DNA from: Syntrophaceae bacterium UBA7544
Lineage (GTDB): Bacteria; Desulfobacterota; Syntrophia; Syntrophales; Smithellaceae
DNA length: 17,288 nt
Assembly (NCBI GenBank): GCA_002479215.1
Contig: DLME01000211.1
Coordinates: forward strand, 1 to 17,288
Direction of reading: 5' to 3'
This document shows positions 1 to 7,537 of this stretch, one piece after another. A program made the position numbers and the translations under genes. A model generated the notes under the pieces. That model was not told the DNA's origin, did not search any database, and worked only from the letters and a program-made list of their open reading frames with translations. Position 1 is the first letter of the stretch; each line of letters begins with the position of its first letter.

Positions 1-2
1 CA

Positions 3-326
3 GCCGTAGCGGCAGTGATCCCGGCGGCCGAAAAAGAAAAAGTGGATATGACCGGCACATGGAATTTGTCGGTTATAACGCCACGCGGCCCGGGTAGCCC
101 GGATTTTATTTTGAAGCAAGAGGGCAATAAATTAACCGGTGATTACTCTGGTCGTTTTGGACAGGCGTCGGTAACGGGAGCCGTTCAAGGAAGAAACTTT
201 GAAATGAAGTTTACGCTGGGTGGAATGACAACTGTTTATAAAGGCAAGGTTGACGGCAAGAAGATGTCCGGAGATATTGATTTTGCAGGACAGGAAACCG
301 GTACCTTTACTGGAGAAAAGAAGTAA
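3..326 (+). CDS. small exported beta-rich hypothetical protein (5' end missing)
   Basis: The frame is open to the left window edge. The first visible codons read AVAAVIPAAEKEK, which looks like the end of a signal peptide followed by a short charged stretch, so the GTG at 15 is probably internal and the true start lies outside the window. The mature part, about 95 residues, begins with a TGTW motif. It then alternates short hydrophobic and polar stretches with repeated G-rich turns (KLTGDYSG, VTGAVQG, KMSGDIDF, TGTFTG), the pattern of a small antiparallel beta-barrel or lipocalin-like fold. It stops at TAA 324-326. I recognise the general type of small secreted protein but no function. It ends about 85 bp before the TRAP binding protein and may be a separate unit. 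The coding call is fairly safe; the role is unknown. Confidence 0.7.
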   Translation, partial: AVAAVIPAAEKEKVDMTGTWNLSVITPRGPGSPDFILKQEGNKLTGDYSGRFGQASVTGAVQGRNFEMKFTLGGMTTVYKGKVDGKKMSGDIDFAGQETGTFTGEKK

Positions 327-336
327 TATTTTTGTC

Positions 337-364
337 TTGCCAGTGAGCATGCTGTGATTTAAAT
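337..364 (+). promoter_or_regulatory. weak candidate sigma70-type promoter for the TRAP operon
   Basis: TTGCCA at 337-342 (5/6 to the -35 consensus) is followed after 16 bp by TTAAAT at 359-364 (4/6 to the -10). This would give a leader of about 40 nt before the ATG at 411. It lies in the only gap between the upstream small gene and the TRAP genes. No operator-like dyad stands out beside it. It is a pattern match only and could be chance in AT-rich sequence. Confidence 0.25.
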
Positions 365-410
365 GGTATTTAAAAAAAAATAACGTTTTTGGAAAAGGAA
401 GACATTTGGA

Positions 411-1511
411 ATGAAAAAAAAACATGGGATCATAGGTTTGATTATAGCTGCTGTTTTCATGACAATGTCGATATTTACCGCTTCGGCTTTAGCCCAAACC
501 GTAAAATGGCGACTTGTTTCCGTCTGGCCGTCTTATTCGGCAATCTTTCAAAGTAACACTCGTCTTGCTAAAAGCATATATGAACTCAGCGGCGGTCGCC
601 TGCAAATTTCTGTCCATCCGGCAGGAGAACTTGTTTCATCGGTGGCGGTTTTTGATACAGTTTCTAAAGGCTCCGCAGAAATGGGCGTGGATTATCCCAG
701 CTATTGGGCTGGCAACAACTCCGCATTTGATCTTTTAGGATCATACCCTATGATATTTTCCGTGCGTGATTTTGTAAACTGGTATTACCATGGTAATGGA
801 AAAGACCTCATAAACGATCTTTATATGAAATACAATATGCGTTGGTACTTAATGGGTGCAGTTGGCGCTGCGTCGGGTATTCGTTCTCGCGTGCCGATCA
901 GAAGTCTGGCCGATCTTAAGGGTAAAAAAATTAGAATGGTTGGTAAAGCGTCAGGCTATATCCTGCAGAAAGTCGGAGCAGTCCAGGTTATGACGGCGCC
1001 CGCGGAAATCGCCCAAGCCATAGTGGCAGGCACTGTTGACGGCGTTTCATTTAGTAATCTTGGTATTGATTGGAGTATGGGTCTGGGTGAAGTTACCAAG
1101 TATTGCATTGGTCCGGGATGGAATCAGCCGTTTAGTGCCAGCGGGGTGATCATTAACAAAGGCGCCTGGGACAGTTTGCCTGCTGATTTAAGGAAAATCA
1201 TTGAAGTTGCCATAGGCGAGAATGATAACTTTATGACTTCTCTGGCTCAATGGGATCAAACTGATTGGCCTGAAAAGTTTAAAAGTAAAGGAGTCCAGAA
1301 TTTTAAATGGTCGGAAAAAGATATGAAACAGGTAGAAGAATGGACATGGGAATATATTCTGGAGGAGGCAAAGAAAAATCCCGATTACGAGAAAATTGTC
1401 ACCTCCATGTTCCAGTGGCAAAAAGGTTATCGCGAAACCCGCGATTTTGAAGCGCCATACTCCCTGGGGCGTAATCTATATACTTTTCCCAAGTTGCCTG
1501 GTTTGAAGTAA
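411..1511 (+). CDS. dctP: TRAP transporter periplasmic solute-binding protein (DctP family), copy 1
   Basis: Extracytoplasmic receptor that captures an organic acid in the periplasm and hands it to the DctQ/DctM membrane subunits encoded downstream. Residues 1-29 form a clear signal peptide (Lys-rich start, hydrophobic core, cleavage after ALA). Family features include ELSGGRLQI (58-66), PAGELV (70-75), RVPIRSLADLKGKKIRM (160-176, with the conserved ligand-type Arg at 175), the PAEIAQA stretch near 197-203, and PGWNQP (235-240). The PGW motif places it nearest the TakP/FcbT1-like branch. The ATG follows GGAAAAGGAAG (391-401). The segment after VD (209-210), which usually carries Glu-Trp in that branch, reads Ser213-Phe214 here, so the ligand site differs from the 2-oxoacid binders. 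The substrate cannot be named; aromatic or branched acids are possible. The next gene is a full-length paralogue. Confidence 0.92.
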   Translation: MKKKHGIIGLIIAAVFMTMSIFTASALAQTVKWRLVSVWPSYSAIFQSNTRLAKSIYELSGGRLQISVHPAGELVSSVAVFDTVSKGSAEMGVDYPSYWAGNNSAFDLLGSYPMIFSVRDFVNWYYHGNGKDLINDLYMKYNMRWYLMGAVGAASGIRSRVPIRSLADLKGKKIRMVGKASGYILQKVGAVQVMTAPAEIAQAIVAGTVDGVSFSNLGIDWSMGLGEVTKYCIGPGWNQPFSASGVIINKGAWDSLPADLRKIIEVAIGENDNFMTSLAQWDQTDWPEKFKSKGVQNFKWSEKDMKQVEEWTWEYILEEAKKNPDYEKIVTSMFQWQKGYRETRDFEAPYSLGRNLYTFPKLPGLK

Positions 1512-1669
1512 GTTTTTGGATATTATTTTGCAAAGAGTACAGTTTGCACAAGAAATTAAATATATTGTAAAAGAAAAAGCGAAAATAGGGAGGAACAATA
1601 TATTTTATTACAGATGCTTGCTGGTGAAATTAATGAAGAGGATGTATTTTTAAAAGGAGGATATTTGGA

Positions 1670-2770
1670 ATGAAAAAATTCTATGGGATCATAGTAGCAA
1701 TTATAGCCGCTGTTTTCATGACCATGACAATATTTGCTGCTCCGGCCATTGCCCAAACAATAAAATGGCGGATGGTTTCCTGCTGGCCGTCATACTCGTC
1801 TATCTCTCAAAGCGAAAAACGCTTTGCTAAAAATATTTATGAGCTCAGCGGCGGCCGCCTGCAAATTACTGATTATGCGGCAGGAGAACTTGTTCCAACG
1901 TCCGCTGTTTTTGATACAGTTGCGAAAGGCGCCGCGGAAATGGGAGCGGATTGGGCTACTTATTGGGCTAATAAAAATTCCGCGTTTGATCTTTTAGGAT
2001 CATTACCCATGGCTATGTCCCAGTATGACCTAATTAACTGGTATATCCATGGTGGCGGATATGATATGTATAATTACATGTATGGTAAATATAACATGGT
2101 TTATTTCGTTACCGGCGCTACATGCATCGCGTCGGGTATCCGTTCCCGTGTGCCGATCAGAAACCTGGCTGATCTTAGAGGCAAGAAAATCAGGATGGCT
2201 GGTAAAGCGCTGGGCTACGTCCTGCAGAAAGCCGGTGCCGCTCAGGTTATGACGCAGCCAGCAGAAATTGCTCAGGCCTTGGCCACCGGAGCTATCGATG
2301 CCGCCGCTTTCAACACTCCCAATATTGATCTCAGCCTTGGTCTGGCTGAAGTTACTAAATATAACATCGGTCCCGGATGGAATCAGCCCTTCAGTGTTGG
2401 TGGGGTGATGATTAACAAAGACGCCTGGAACGCTCTTCCTCCGGACTTGAAAAAAATTATTGAAACCGCCGCATATGAGAATCTCATCAACATGGCTACT
2501 CTGTCTGAATGGGATAATTCTTTGGCTCTTAAAAAGTTTCAGGAAAAAGGTACCCAGGTTACCAAGTTTTCTACGAAGGATTTAAATCAGATAGAAGAGT
2601 GGGTCTGGGAATTTATTGCTGCTGAAGCTCTGAAAAATCCCGATTACGATAAAATTGCGACTTCCATGTTCCAATACATGAAAGATTTCAGCCAGGCACG
2701 AGATTACGAAGCACCTTATGCCCAGGGACGAAATCCGGCAAAGTGGCCTAAATTACCCAATTTGAAGTAA
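1670..2770 (+). CDS. dctP: TRAP transporter periplasmic solute-binding protein (DctP family), copy 2
   Basis: Second extracytoplasmic receptor of the same TRAP system, also 366 aa. It aligns to copy 1 end to end without gaps and with well over half the residues identical by eye (22 of the first 30). It has a signal peptide ending AIA before QT (28-29), the RVPIR..LADLRGKKIRM core and PGWNQP. A strong ribosome site AAAGGAGG (1653-1660) precedes the ATG, and the short stretch before both starts is shared (ATTTGGAATGAAAAA), so the duplication included the translation start. At the usual Glu-Trp ligand/metal position it reads Ala213-Phe214, like Ser-Phe in copy 1. The copies differ through 112-150 and in the segment around 213-220, which suggests different ligand preference with a shared membrane channel. 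It lies 158 bp after copy 1 and 79 bp before DctQ. Confidence 0.92.
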   Translation: MKKFYGIIVAIIAAVFMTMTIFAAPAIAQTIKWRMVSCWPSYSSISQSEKRFAKNIYELSGGRLQITDYAAGELVPTSAVFDTVAKGAAEMGADWATYWANKNSAFDLLGSLPMAMSQYDLINWYIHGGGYDMYNYMYGKYNMVYFVTGATCIASGIRSRVPIRNLADLRGKKIRMAGKALGYVLQKAGAAQVMTQPAEIAQALATGAIDAAAFNTPNIDLSLGLAEVTKYNIGPGWNQPFSVGGVMINKDAWNALPPDLKKIIETAAYENLINMATLSEWDNSLALKKFQEKGTQVTKFSTKDLNQIEEWVWEFIAAEALKNPDYDKIATSMFQYMKDFSQARDYEAPYAQGRNPAKWPKLPNLK

Positions 2771-2780
2771 GGTTTTTAAG

Positions 2781-2817
2781 TATGGTTTGCCGCAGATTTA
2801 ATCTGCAGCAAACCATA
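2781..2817 (+). promoter_or_regulatory. strong intercistronic hairpin between binding protein and permease genes
   Basis: Two 18-base arms, TATGGTTTGCCGCAGATT (2781-2798) and its complement (2800-2817), pair with one mismatch and a loop of about 1-3 nt. No T-tract follows (gtaaataat), so it is unlikely to be a simple terminator. Its position, directly after the binding protein stop and before the membrane subunit ribosome site, fits an RNA-stability or attenuation element that keeps binding protein mRNA in excess over permease mRNA. The structure is directly visible; the role is inferred. Confidence 0.7.
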
Positions 2818-2849
2818 GTAAATAATCCACAAGAAAAGGGGAACATAAA

Positions 2850-3383
2850 ATGGGAGGGGATTTCTTAGTCAAATTATCTAATTTTCTTGACAATATCAAT
2901 GAATGGACGGGCAGAATTTTTTCCTGGCTCGTTGTGCCGCTGGCCGTAATAATTATCATTGAATTTATTACAAGGGCATTGAATGTACCCACAATCTGGA
3001 CGTTTGAATCAAGCAGTTTTATTTTCGGCGCTCACTTTATGCTGGTTGCCGGTTATGGGTTGCTTTACGGTTCTCATGTTCGCATTGACCTTTTTACCAG
3101 CCATCTATCCCAAAAAACGCAGGCGGTTATTTCAATTATTTGTTATCTCATCCTGTTTTTTCCATTTATGCTTGTTTGGCTTTATTACGGCTGGAGTTAT
3201 TTTTATTCATCATGGTCGGTTGTCGAAAAATCATGGAGTCTCTGGGCGCCGATTTTATATCCTATCAAATTCGTCATTCCATTAGCGGCCATTTTCTTAA
3301 TATTGCAGGGTTTGTCGGAAGTAATAAAGTCCATCGTGACAATTCGTATATTATCAGAATTATCTGAGGAGGTGTTCGAATGA
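2850..3383 (+). CDS. dctQ: TRAP transporter small membrane subunit (DctQ family)
   Basis: Small integral membrane subunit that pairs with DctM to form the Na+-coupled TRAP permease in the inner membrane. The 177-aa length is typical. Four hydrophobic segments are visible at about residues 18-40, 49-70, 90-120 and 133-155, matching the four-helix DctQ layout. An early helix with charged residues (IEFITRAL) and HVRIDLFTSHLS (about 75-86) after the second helix match the family's usual HVRID..... pattern. The ATG at 2850 follows AAAAGGGGAA with good spacing. The stop overlaps the DctM start as ATGA (3380-3383), so the two membrane subunits are translationally coupled. Confidence 0.9.
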   Translation: MGGDFLVKLSNFLDNINEWTGRIFSWLVVPLAVIIIIEFITRALNVPTIWTFESSSFIFGAHFMLVAGYGLLYGSHVRIDLFTSHLSQKTQAVISIICYLILFFPFMLVWLYYGWSYFYSSWSVVEKSWSLWAPILYPIKFVIPLAAIFLILQGLSEVIKSIVTIRILSELSEEVFE

Positions 3384-4705
3384 GTGTGACGTTAATTGCG
3401 ATTTTAATGCTTCTTGCCGTCATTATCTTTTTCTTCCTCGGACATCCATTGGCTTTTGTCTTGGGAGGAGTGGGAACTATATTCGGTTTTTTTGTCATGG
3501 GACCAACTTTTTTCAATACCTTTATGGACCGCATTTTCGTAGGTATCATGGGCAACTTTACGTTGGTTACCATTACGCTGTTTATTTTTATGGGTAATTT
3601 GCTGACTATTTCCGGCATAGCCGATAGACTCTTTGAATCTTTACGCTATTTCCTAGGACCAATTCGCGGCGGTTTAGGTGTCGCGGTTTTGGCTGTTTGC
3701 ATTATGTTGGCCGCCTGTATTGGAATAGTCGGCGCAGCCGTTGTTACAGTGGGCCTGCTTACCGGCCCCATGCTTTTGCGTTATGGTTATCAAAAAGAAC
3801 TGACTATGGGCATGATTGCCGCCGGAGGGACGCTGGGTCTTATGATACCACCCAGTATCATGCTCGTTGTCATGGGCGACCAGGCAGGTTTGCCTGTAAG
3901 TAATGTTCTGGCTGCTGCTATTGTCCCGGGTTTTTCTCTGGCCATTCTTTATATGGCGTATGTACGTATTCGCTGCGGTCTCCATCCCGAACTGGGTCCG
4001 CCAATACCCGCGGAAGAAATTGCCCTGATGCCTTTCAGCGAGAGATTAATGGACTTTATTATTTATTCCCTGCTGCCTTTAGCCTTAATTGTAGGCGTAA
4101 TGGGGGCAATATTTTTTGGTTTTGCCTCACCTACGCAAGCAGCAGGAATCGGTGCCAGTCTGGCTTTCGTCTTAGTTTTACTTTATCGGCGTTTTACCTG
4201 GGAAGAATTCAAGGCCTGCCTTTACCAGACGGCAAAAGCAAGCACAATGGTTCTAATAATTATGGTCGGAGCTTCTTGTTTTACCGGGATTTTTTTAGGC
4301 ATGGGTGGCGGAACAGCTGTTGTCGAAACATTGACATCTCTCGGTCTGAGCAAATGGGGGCTATATTTTGTGATGATGATTTTGCTGGTTATTCTGGGGT
4401 GCTTCATTGATTGGGTCGGTCTAATATTCCTTACTTTCCCTATTTTCCTGCCCATTGCCCGATTGATGGGATTTGATATGGTCTGGTTCGTGATTATGAT
4501 TGCTATGTATCTGCAAATATCTTTTCTTGCTCCGCCTTTTGGCTACGCACTTTTTTATTTAGCGGGCATGAAAATTGAGGGTATAAATTGGGGGCATATC
4601 TATCGGGGTGTTTTACCTTTCCTTATTTTGCAATTGATTGGACTGATGATTTTTACATCGTTCCCTGATCTTGTTCTTTTTGTGCCCACGGTTTTATATG
4701 GGTAA
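3380..4705 (+). CDS. dctM: TRAP transporter large membrane subunit (DctM family)
   Basis: Large permease subunit, 441 aa, which carries the substrate and Na+ path across the inner membrane. Hydrophobic helices run along the whole length, with the signature AAGGTLGLMIPPSIMLVV near residues 147-164 and the following GLPVSNVLAAAIVPG, both typical of DctM. A second helical-hairpin-like region (about 290-345, with GASCFTGIFLGMGGG) and the C-terminal ISFLAPPFGYALFYLAG (about 380-396) also fit the family. The start is preceded by GAGGAGG within the end of DctQ and overlaps it by four bases. The gene is complete and nothing is broken. It closes the transporter operon and is followed by a hairpin terminator. 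Confidence 0.94.
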   Translation: MSVTLIAILMLLAVIIFFFLGHPLAFVLGGVGTIFGFFVMGPTFFNTFMDRIFVGIMGNFTLVTITLFIFMGNLLTISGIADRLFESLRYFLGPIRGGLGVAVLAVCIMLAACIGIVGAAVVTVGLLTGPMLLRYGYQKELTMGMIAAGGTLGLMIPPSIMLVVMGDQAGLPVSNVLAAAIVPGFSLAILYMAYVRIRCGLHPELGPPIPAEEIALMPFSERLMDFIIYSLLPLALIVGVMGAIFFGFASPTQAAGIGASLAFVLVLLYRRFTWEEFKACLYQTAKASTMVLIIMVGASCFTGIFLGMGGGTAVVETLTSLGLSKWGLYFVMMILLVILGCFIDWVGLIFLTFPIFLPIARLMGFDMVWFVIMIAMYLQISFLAPPFGYALFYLAGMKIEGINWGHIYRGVLPFLILQLIGLMIFTSFPDLVLFVPTVLYG

Positions 4706-4732
4706 AAGGAATTTTAATATTCAAATGCATGA

Positions 4733-4767
4733 GGCGAAAGATAGCCTGCATTAGGTTATCTTTCGCC
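4733..4767 (+). terminator. hairpin terminator after the TRAP operon
   Basis: GGCGAAAGATAGCC (4733-4746) pairs with GGTTATCTTTCGCC (4754-4767) over 14 bp with a single G-T wobble, around a 7-nt loop. The tract after the stem is only moderately T-rich (ttcgcttt). It starts 28 bp after the DctM stop. It marks the boundary between the transporter unit and the biosynthetic operon. Confidence 0.6.
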
Positions 4768-5032
4768 TTCGCTTTAAATACTTCTAGGCATTAAAAGAAA
4801 TTGATATATTTTTCTTTGGTCTTGCTGGAAATTTCTCCCCATGAATATGGTTTTGTCCTTAGCTTATGACAGAACAACTCTTTGAGAGCGTTATCTAATA
4901 TTACTCATCGTCTGACTATAAATCAAATTCTACGCTCTAATGTAGAGGGTTATTCACTTGACTTTTTTTCATGCCCAATTTAAGTTTTATTAATCTGAAA
5001 CAAGCCCTAAAGGTTAATGCTGATTTATTAAA
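4768..5032 (+). promoter_or_regulatory. promoter/operator region of the biosynthetic operon
   Basis: This is most of the 327-bp gene-free gap between dctM and the first ketosynthase. No convincing ORF or RNA gene is seen in it. A candidate -35 TTGACT lies at 4958-4963, with TAAGTT (weak -10, 3/6) at 4981-4986 after 17 bp; transcription would begin about 40 nt before the ATG. Just upstream, CTCTA-ATG-TAGAG (4935-4947) is a 13-bp dyad. The 7-mer AGAGCGT at 4885-4891 recurs inverted as ACGCTCT at 4932-4938, sharing that dyad. This arrangement suits a regulator binding next to the promoter. The weak -10 would fit an activator-dependent promoter. No strong ribosome site precedes the ketosynthase ATG; the nearest AAAGG (5009-5013) is about 20 nt away. 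Confidence 0.35.
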
Positions 5033-6283
5033 ATGAATAAAAGTAAACGTATTGTTATTACCGGTTTGGGAACATTAAATGCTATCGCCAATAATATTCC
5101 GGAATTTGTGCAGGCATTACAGGAAGGTTTTTGCGGCATTGAGGCAATAGACCTCTTTGATACAACTGGATTCCGCAGCAAAAATGGCGGCCAGGTCAAG
5201 AATTTTAACGTCCGCGATTATATACCTCAGGATTACTCGATCAAAAGAATGTCGCGAGCGGATATGCTTTCTTGTGCCGCCACTCTCGAAGCACTACGCG
5301 ATGCCGGTCTTTATCCTCTACCGGATCTAATAAAAGAAAAAATGGGAGTGGCCGTTGGCGGCGGTTCCGGCGGACTTTGGGAAGCGGAAAACTTTTATGG
5401 TGAAATGTTGAAAAAAGGAGTTCGAAAAGCACGGTTTTCTAAGCTTTCGAGTGTTTATTGTGCTTCTTCTGCCGATCGCATTGCTTCCAGTTTAGGTCTT
5501 ATGGGGCCCAAAACAACGTTTATGACGGCATGTTCTGCGGGGGCTACAGCGATAGGCTACGCGCGAGACTTGATTGTTAATGATTATGCGTCCGTCATGA
5601 TTGCCGGTGGAGTAGAACCTATGTGCCGGATCACTTACGCGGCTTTTAATGCCCTGAAATCTGTTGATCCGGACGTCTGCCGGCCTTTTGATAAAGACCG
5701 CAACGGTCTTTCCTTAGGCGAGGCGGCGGCCATAATGGTTTTGGAACCTCTGGATGTCGCTTTGAATAGAGGAGCAAAAATTTATGGAGAAATCTTAGGC
5801 TACGGTGTTACCTGCGATTCTTTTCACATGACTGCGCCTGATGAGCAGGCCTCCGGTGCCGTTCGCTCCATGCGCGCCGCGCTAAAAGACAGCGGTCTTT
5901 CCATCGATAATATTGATTACATCAACGCGCACGGCACGGCCACAGCGGTTAACGATGTTATGGAGACAAAAGCAATTAAAGAAGTGTTTGGTAAACGCGC
6001 TTATTTAATTCCCGTTAGCTCAACTAAATCCATGCACGCGCATACTCTTGGGGCTGCGGGCGCTTTGGAAGGAATAGTTTGCGTGCTTTCCTTGCAAAAT
6101 GGGTTTATCCCTCCAACGATAAATTACCGCGATGAAGATCCCTTATGCGATTTGGACTATGTAACCGATGGCGTAAGATATACCCTATTGCGCACAGCTC
6201 TTTCCAATTCATTTGCTTTCGGAGGAAATAATACTACTATTATTTTTGGCCAATATGCCGAAGGGGGCGTCGGCAATGGATAA
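5033..6283 (+). CDS. beta-ketoacyl synthase (KAS II/FabF-like), catalytically complete
   Basis: Condensing enzyme that joins an acyl/aryl starter to a malonyl-ACP unit. The 416-aa length matches FabF/KS-alpha proteins. The N-terminal VITGLGTLNAI opens the thiolase fold. The nucleophile is Cys167 in TACSAGATAIG; the catalytic histidines are His300 in NAHGTAT and His337 in KSMHAHTLGAAG, with Lys332. The FGGNN loop lies at 396-400. All parts expected of an active enzyme are therefore present. The gene overlaps the next, a KS-like gene without catalytic residues, by 8 bp, which points to a KS/chain-length-factor heterodimer as in aryl polyene or type II polyketide systems rather than housekeeping fatty acid synthesis. 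It is the first gene of the operon; its weak ribosome site is noted in the upstream region. Confidence 0.9.
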   Translation: MNKSKRIVITGLGTLNAIANNIPEFVQALQEGFCGIEAIDLFDTTGFRSKNGGQVKNFNVRDYIPQDYSIKRMSRADMLSCAATLEALRDAGLYPLPDLIKEKMGVAVGGGSGGLWEAENFYGEMLKKGVRKARFSKLSSVYCASSADRIASSLGLMGPKTTFMTACSAGATAIGYARDLIVNDYASVMIAGGVEPMCRITYAAFNALKSVDPDVCRPFDKDRNGLSLGEAAAIMVLEPLDVALNRGAKIYGEILGYGVTCDSFHMTAPDEQASGAVRSMRAALKDSGLSIDNIDYINAHGTATAVNDVMETKAIKEVFGKRAYLIPVSSTKSMHAHTLGAAGALEGIVCVLSLQNGFIPPTINYRDEDPLCDLDYVTDGVRYTLLRTALSNSFAFGGNNTTIIFGQYAEGGVGNG

Positions 6284-7526
6284 AAATCGCCGGACGCATA
6301 AAGCGACAAAGGTTGTAGTTACAGGCGTAGGTATGGTAACCCCTTTGGGTATTGGCAAAGAAGAATTCGTAAGGAGGCTCTTTGCCGGCGAATGTGCCAT
6401 CGATGTAATAAAAGCTTTTGATACTAGTTCCTTCCAGTCGCATTTGGGAGCGGAAGTAACCGATTTCGTACCGCGTGGTTTTATCTCCGTAAAAAACCTG
6501 CGGCGGATGGATAGAACATCTTCAATGTCAACTGCTGCTGCGCGCCTGGCTTTGGATGATGCGGGAATTTATATTACTGAAGGAAACCGTGACCGCGTCG
6601 GTATTATTTTGGGCACTTCTTTCGGCGCGACCGATGTAACCGTCCAGTTTGCGGGAACGCTTCTGGCTCGCGGGCCGGCTTTTGTCAATCCGATCTTGGT
6701 GCCGAACACTGTTATGAACGCTCCGGCAGGGCATGCTTCCATTGAGTTGGGATTTCGCGGTGTCAACACGACAGTAACACATTTTGCCGTTTCCGCCGAG
6801 ACTGCTCTGGCGTACGCCGTAGAAGAAATCCGGCGCGGCACTGCCGATTTTGTGCTGACCGGCGGAGTCGATATACTATCAAAATTTTATTATGAAGCAT
6901 TAACCAGATTTCGTAGTCTCTCTCCCCTGGATGGAGGTAAAGAAGCGTGCCTGCCATTTGATGAAGACCGTAACGGAATTATAGTCGGAGAAGGATGCGG
7001 TATAATTTGCTTGGAAAGTTGGGAGTCGGCCCTCACAAGAGGCCGTCAACCTTATTGTGAGATAAAAGGATTTGGATTGGGGTCGTCACCTACCAGCCCT
7101 ACCGCTTGGCCGGATGATCCGGCAGGCATAAAACAAACAATCAGCCGGGCGCTGCAAAATGCCGAAATTAAAGCACGCGATATTCAGGCTATTTACGCGG
7201 CCGCCAACGGCGGCAAAGTGTTGGATGCTGTTGAGGCTGAAGCTTACGCTCAAGTTTTTTCAGGTTTGAAAAAACAACCGCTAATTACTTCCATCAAAGG
7301 CGCGCTGGGAGAAAGTTTTTCCAGTGGGGGAATACGAGCGTGTGCCTTGGCTTTATCCATGGAGAAAAATATTGTGCCTCCGACTGTCGGACTTGTAAAG
7401 CCCATCAAATCATTGGAGTTCGTTGCGGGTGATAAAAGAGAAATGAGAATAAATAATGCAATACTTGCCGGTATTTCTTTCGGCGGGACTTATGTGTATT
7501 TAGTTTTTGCCAATTGCGATAAATAG
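6276..7526 (+). CDS. ketosynthase-like chain length factor (KS-beta), catalytic triad lost
   Basis: A 416-aa KS-fold protein whose alignment with the preceding ketosynthase puts Ala171 where the nucleophilic Cys should be (THFAVSAETALAYA), Ala309 at the first His (YAAANGGKVLDAVEA) and Glu346 at the second His (KGALGESFSSGG). Lys341 and the FGGT loop (402-405) remain, so the fold is intact but condensation is not possible. This is the pattern of a KS-beta/chain length factor that pairs with an active KS and helps shape the product tunnel. The chosen start is ATG 6276, preceded by AAGGGGG (6261-6267) and overlapping the upstream stop by 8 bp. A longer in-frame start at 6213 would lie inside the previous gene and add residues with no KS counterpart. 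Aryl polyene clusters carry such partners; the exact class is inferred. Confidence 0.88.
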   Translation: MDKNRRTHKATKVVVTGVGMVTPLGIGKEEFVRRLFAGECAIDVIKAFDTSSFQSHLGAEVTDFVPRGFISVKNLRRMDRTSSMSTAAARLALDDAGIYITEGNRDRVGIILGTSFGATDVTVQFAGTLLARGPAFVNPILVPNTVMNAPAGHASIELGFRGVNTTVTHFAVSAETALAYAVEEIRRGTADFVLTGGVDILSKFYYEALTRFRSLSPLDGGKEACLPFDEDRNGIIVGEGCGIICLESWESALTRGRQPYCEIKGFGLGSSPTSPTAWPDDPAGIKQTISRALQNAEIKARDIQAIYAAANGGKVLDAVEAEAYAQVFSGLKKQPLITSIKGALGESFSSGGIRACALALSMEKNIVPPTVGLVKPIKSLEFVAGDKREMRINNAILAGISFGGTYVYLVFANCDK

Positions 7527-7537
7527 GGGGAAGAGAT

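Noticed and set aside
1614..1673. A 19-codon ORF ending in an ATGA overlap with the second receptor gene, possibly a leader peptide.
   Set aside because: Its nearest ribosome site (GGGAGG near 1588-1593) is about 20 nt away and its codons run through the Shine-Dalgarno of the next gene; chance is the simpler explanation.
411..4705. TRAP transporter as an integral part of the biosynthetic cluster (for example aromatic acid uptake).
   Set aside because: A hairpin terminator and a 327-bp gap separate it from the cluster, and nothing in sequence fixes its ligand; a link is possible but unsupported.
6213..6275. Longer N-terminus for the chain length factor starting at 6213.
   Set aside because: It would lie entirely inside the upstream ketosynthase gene, has no ribosome site, and the KS fold begins only after ATG 6276, which has AAGGGGG at good spacing.
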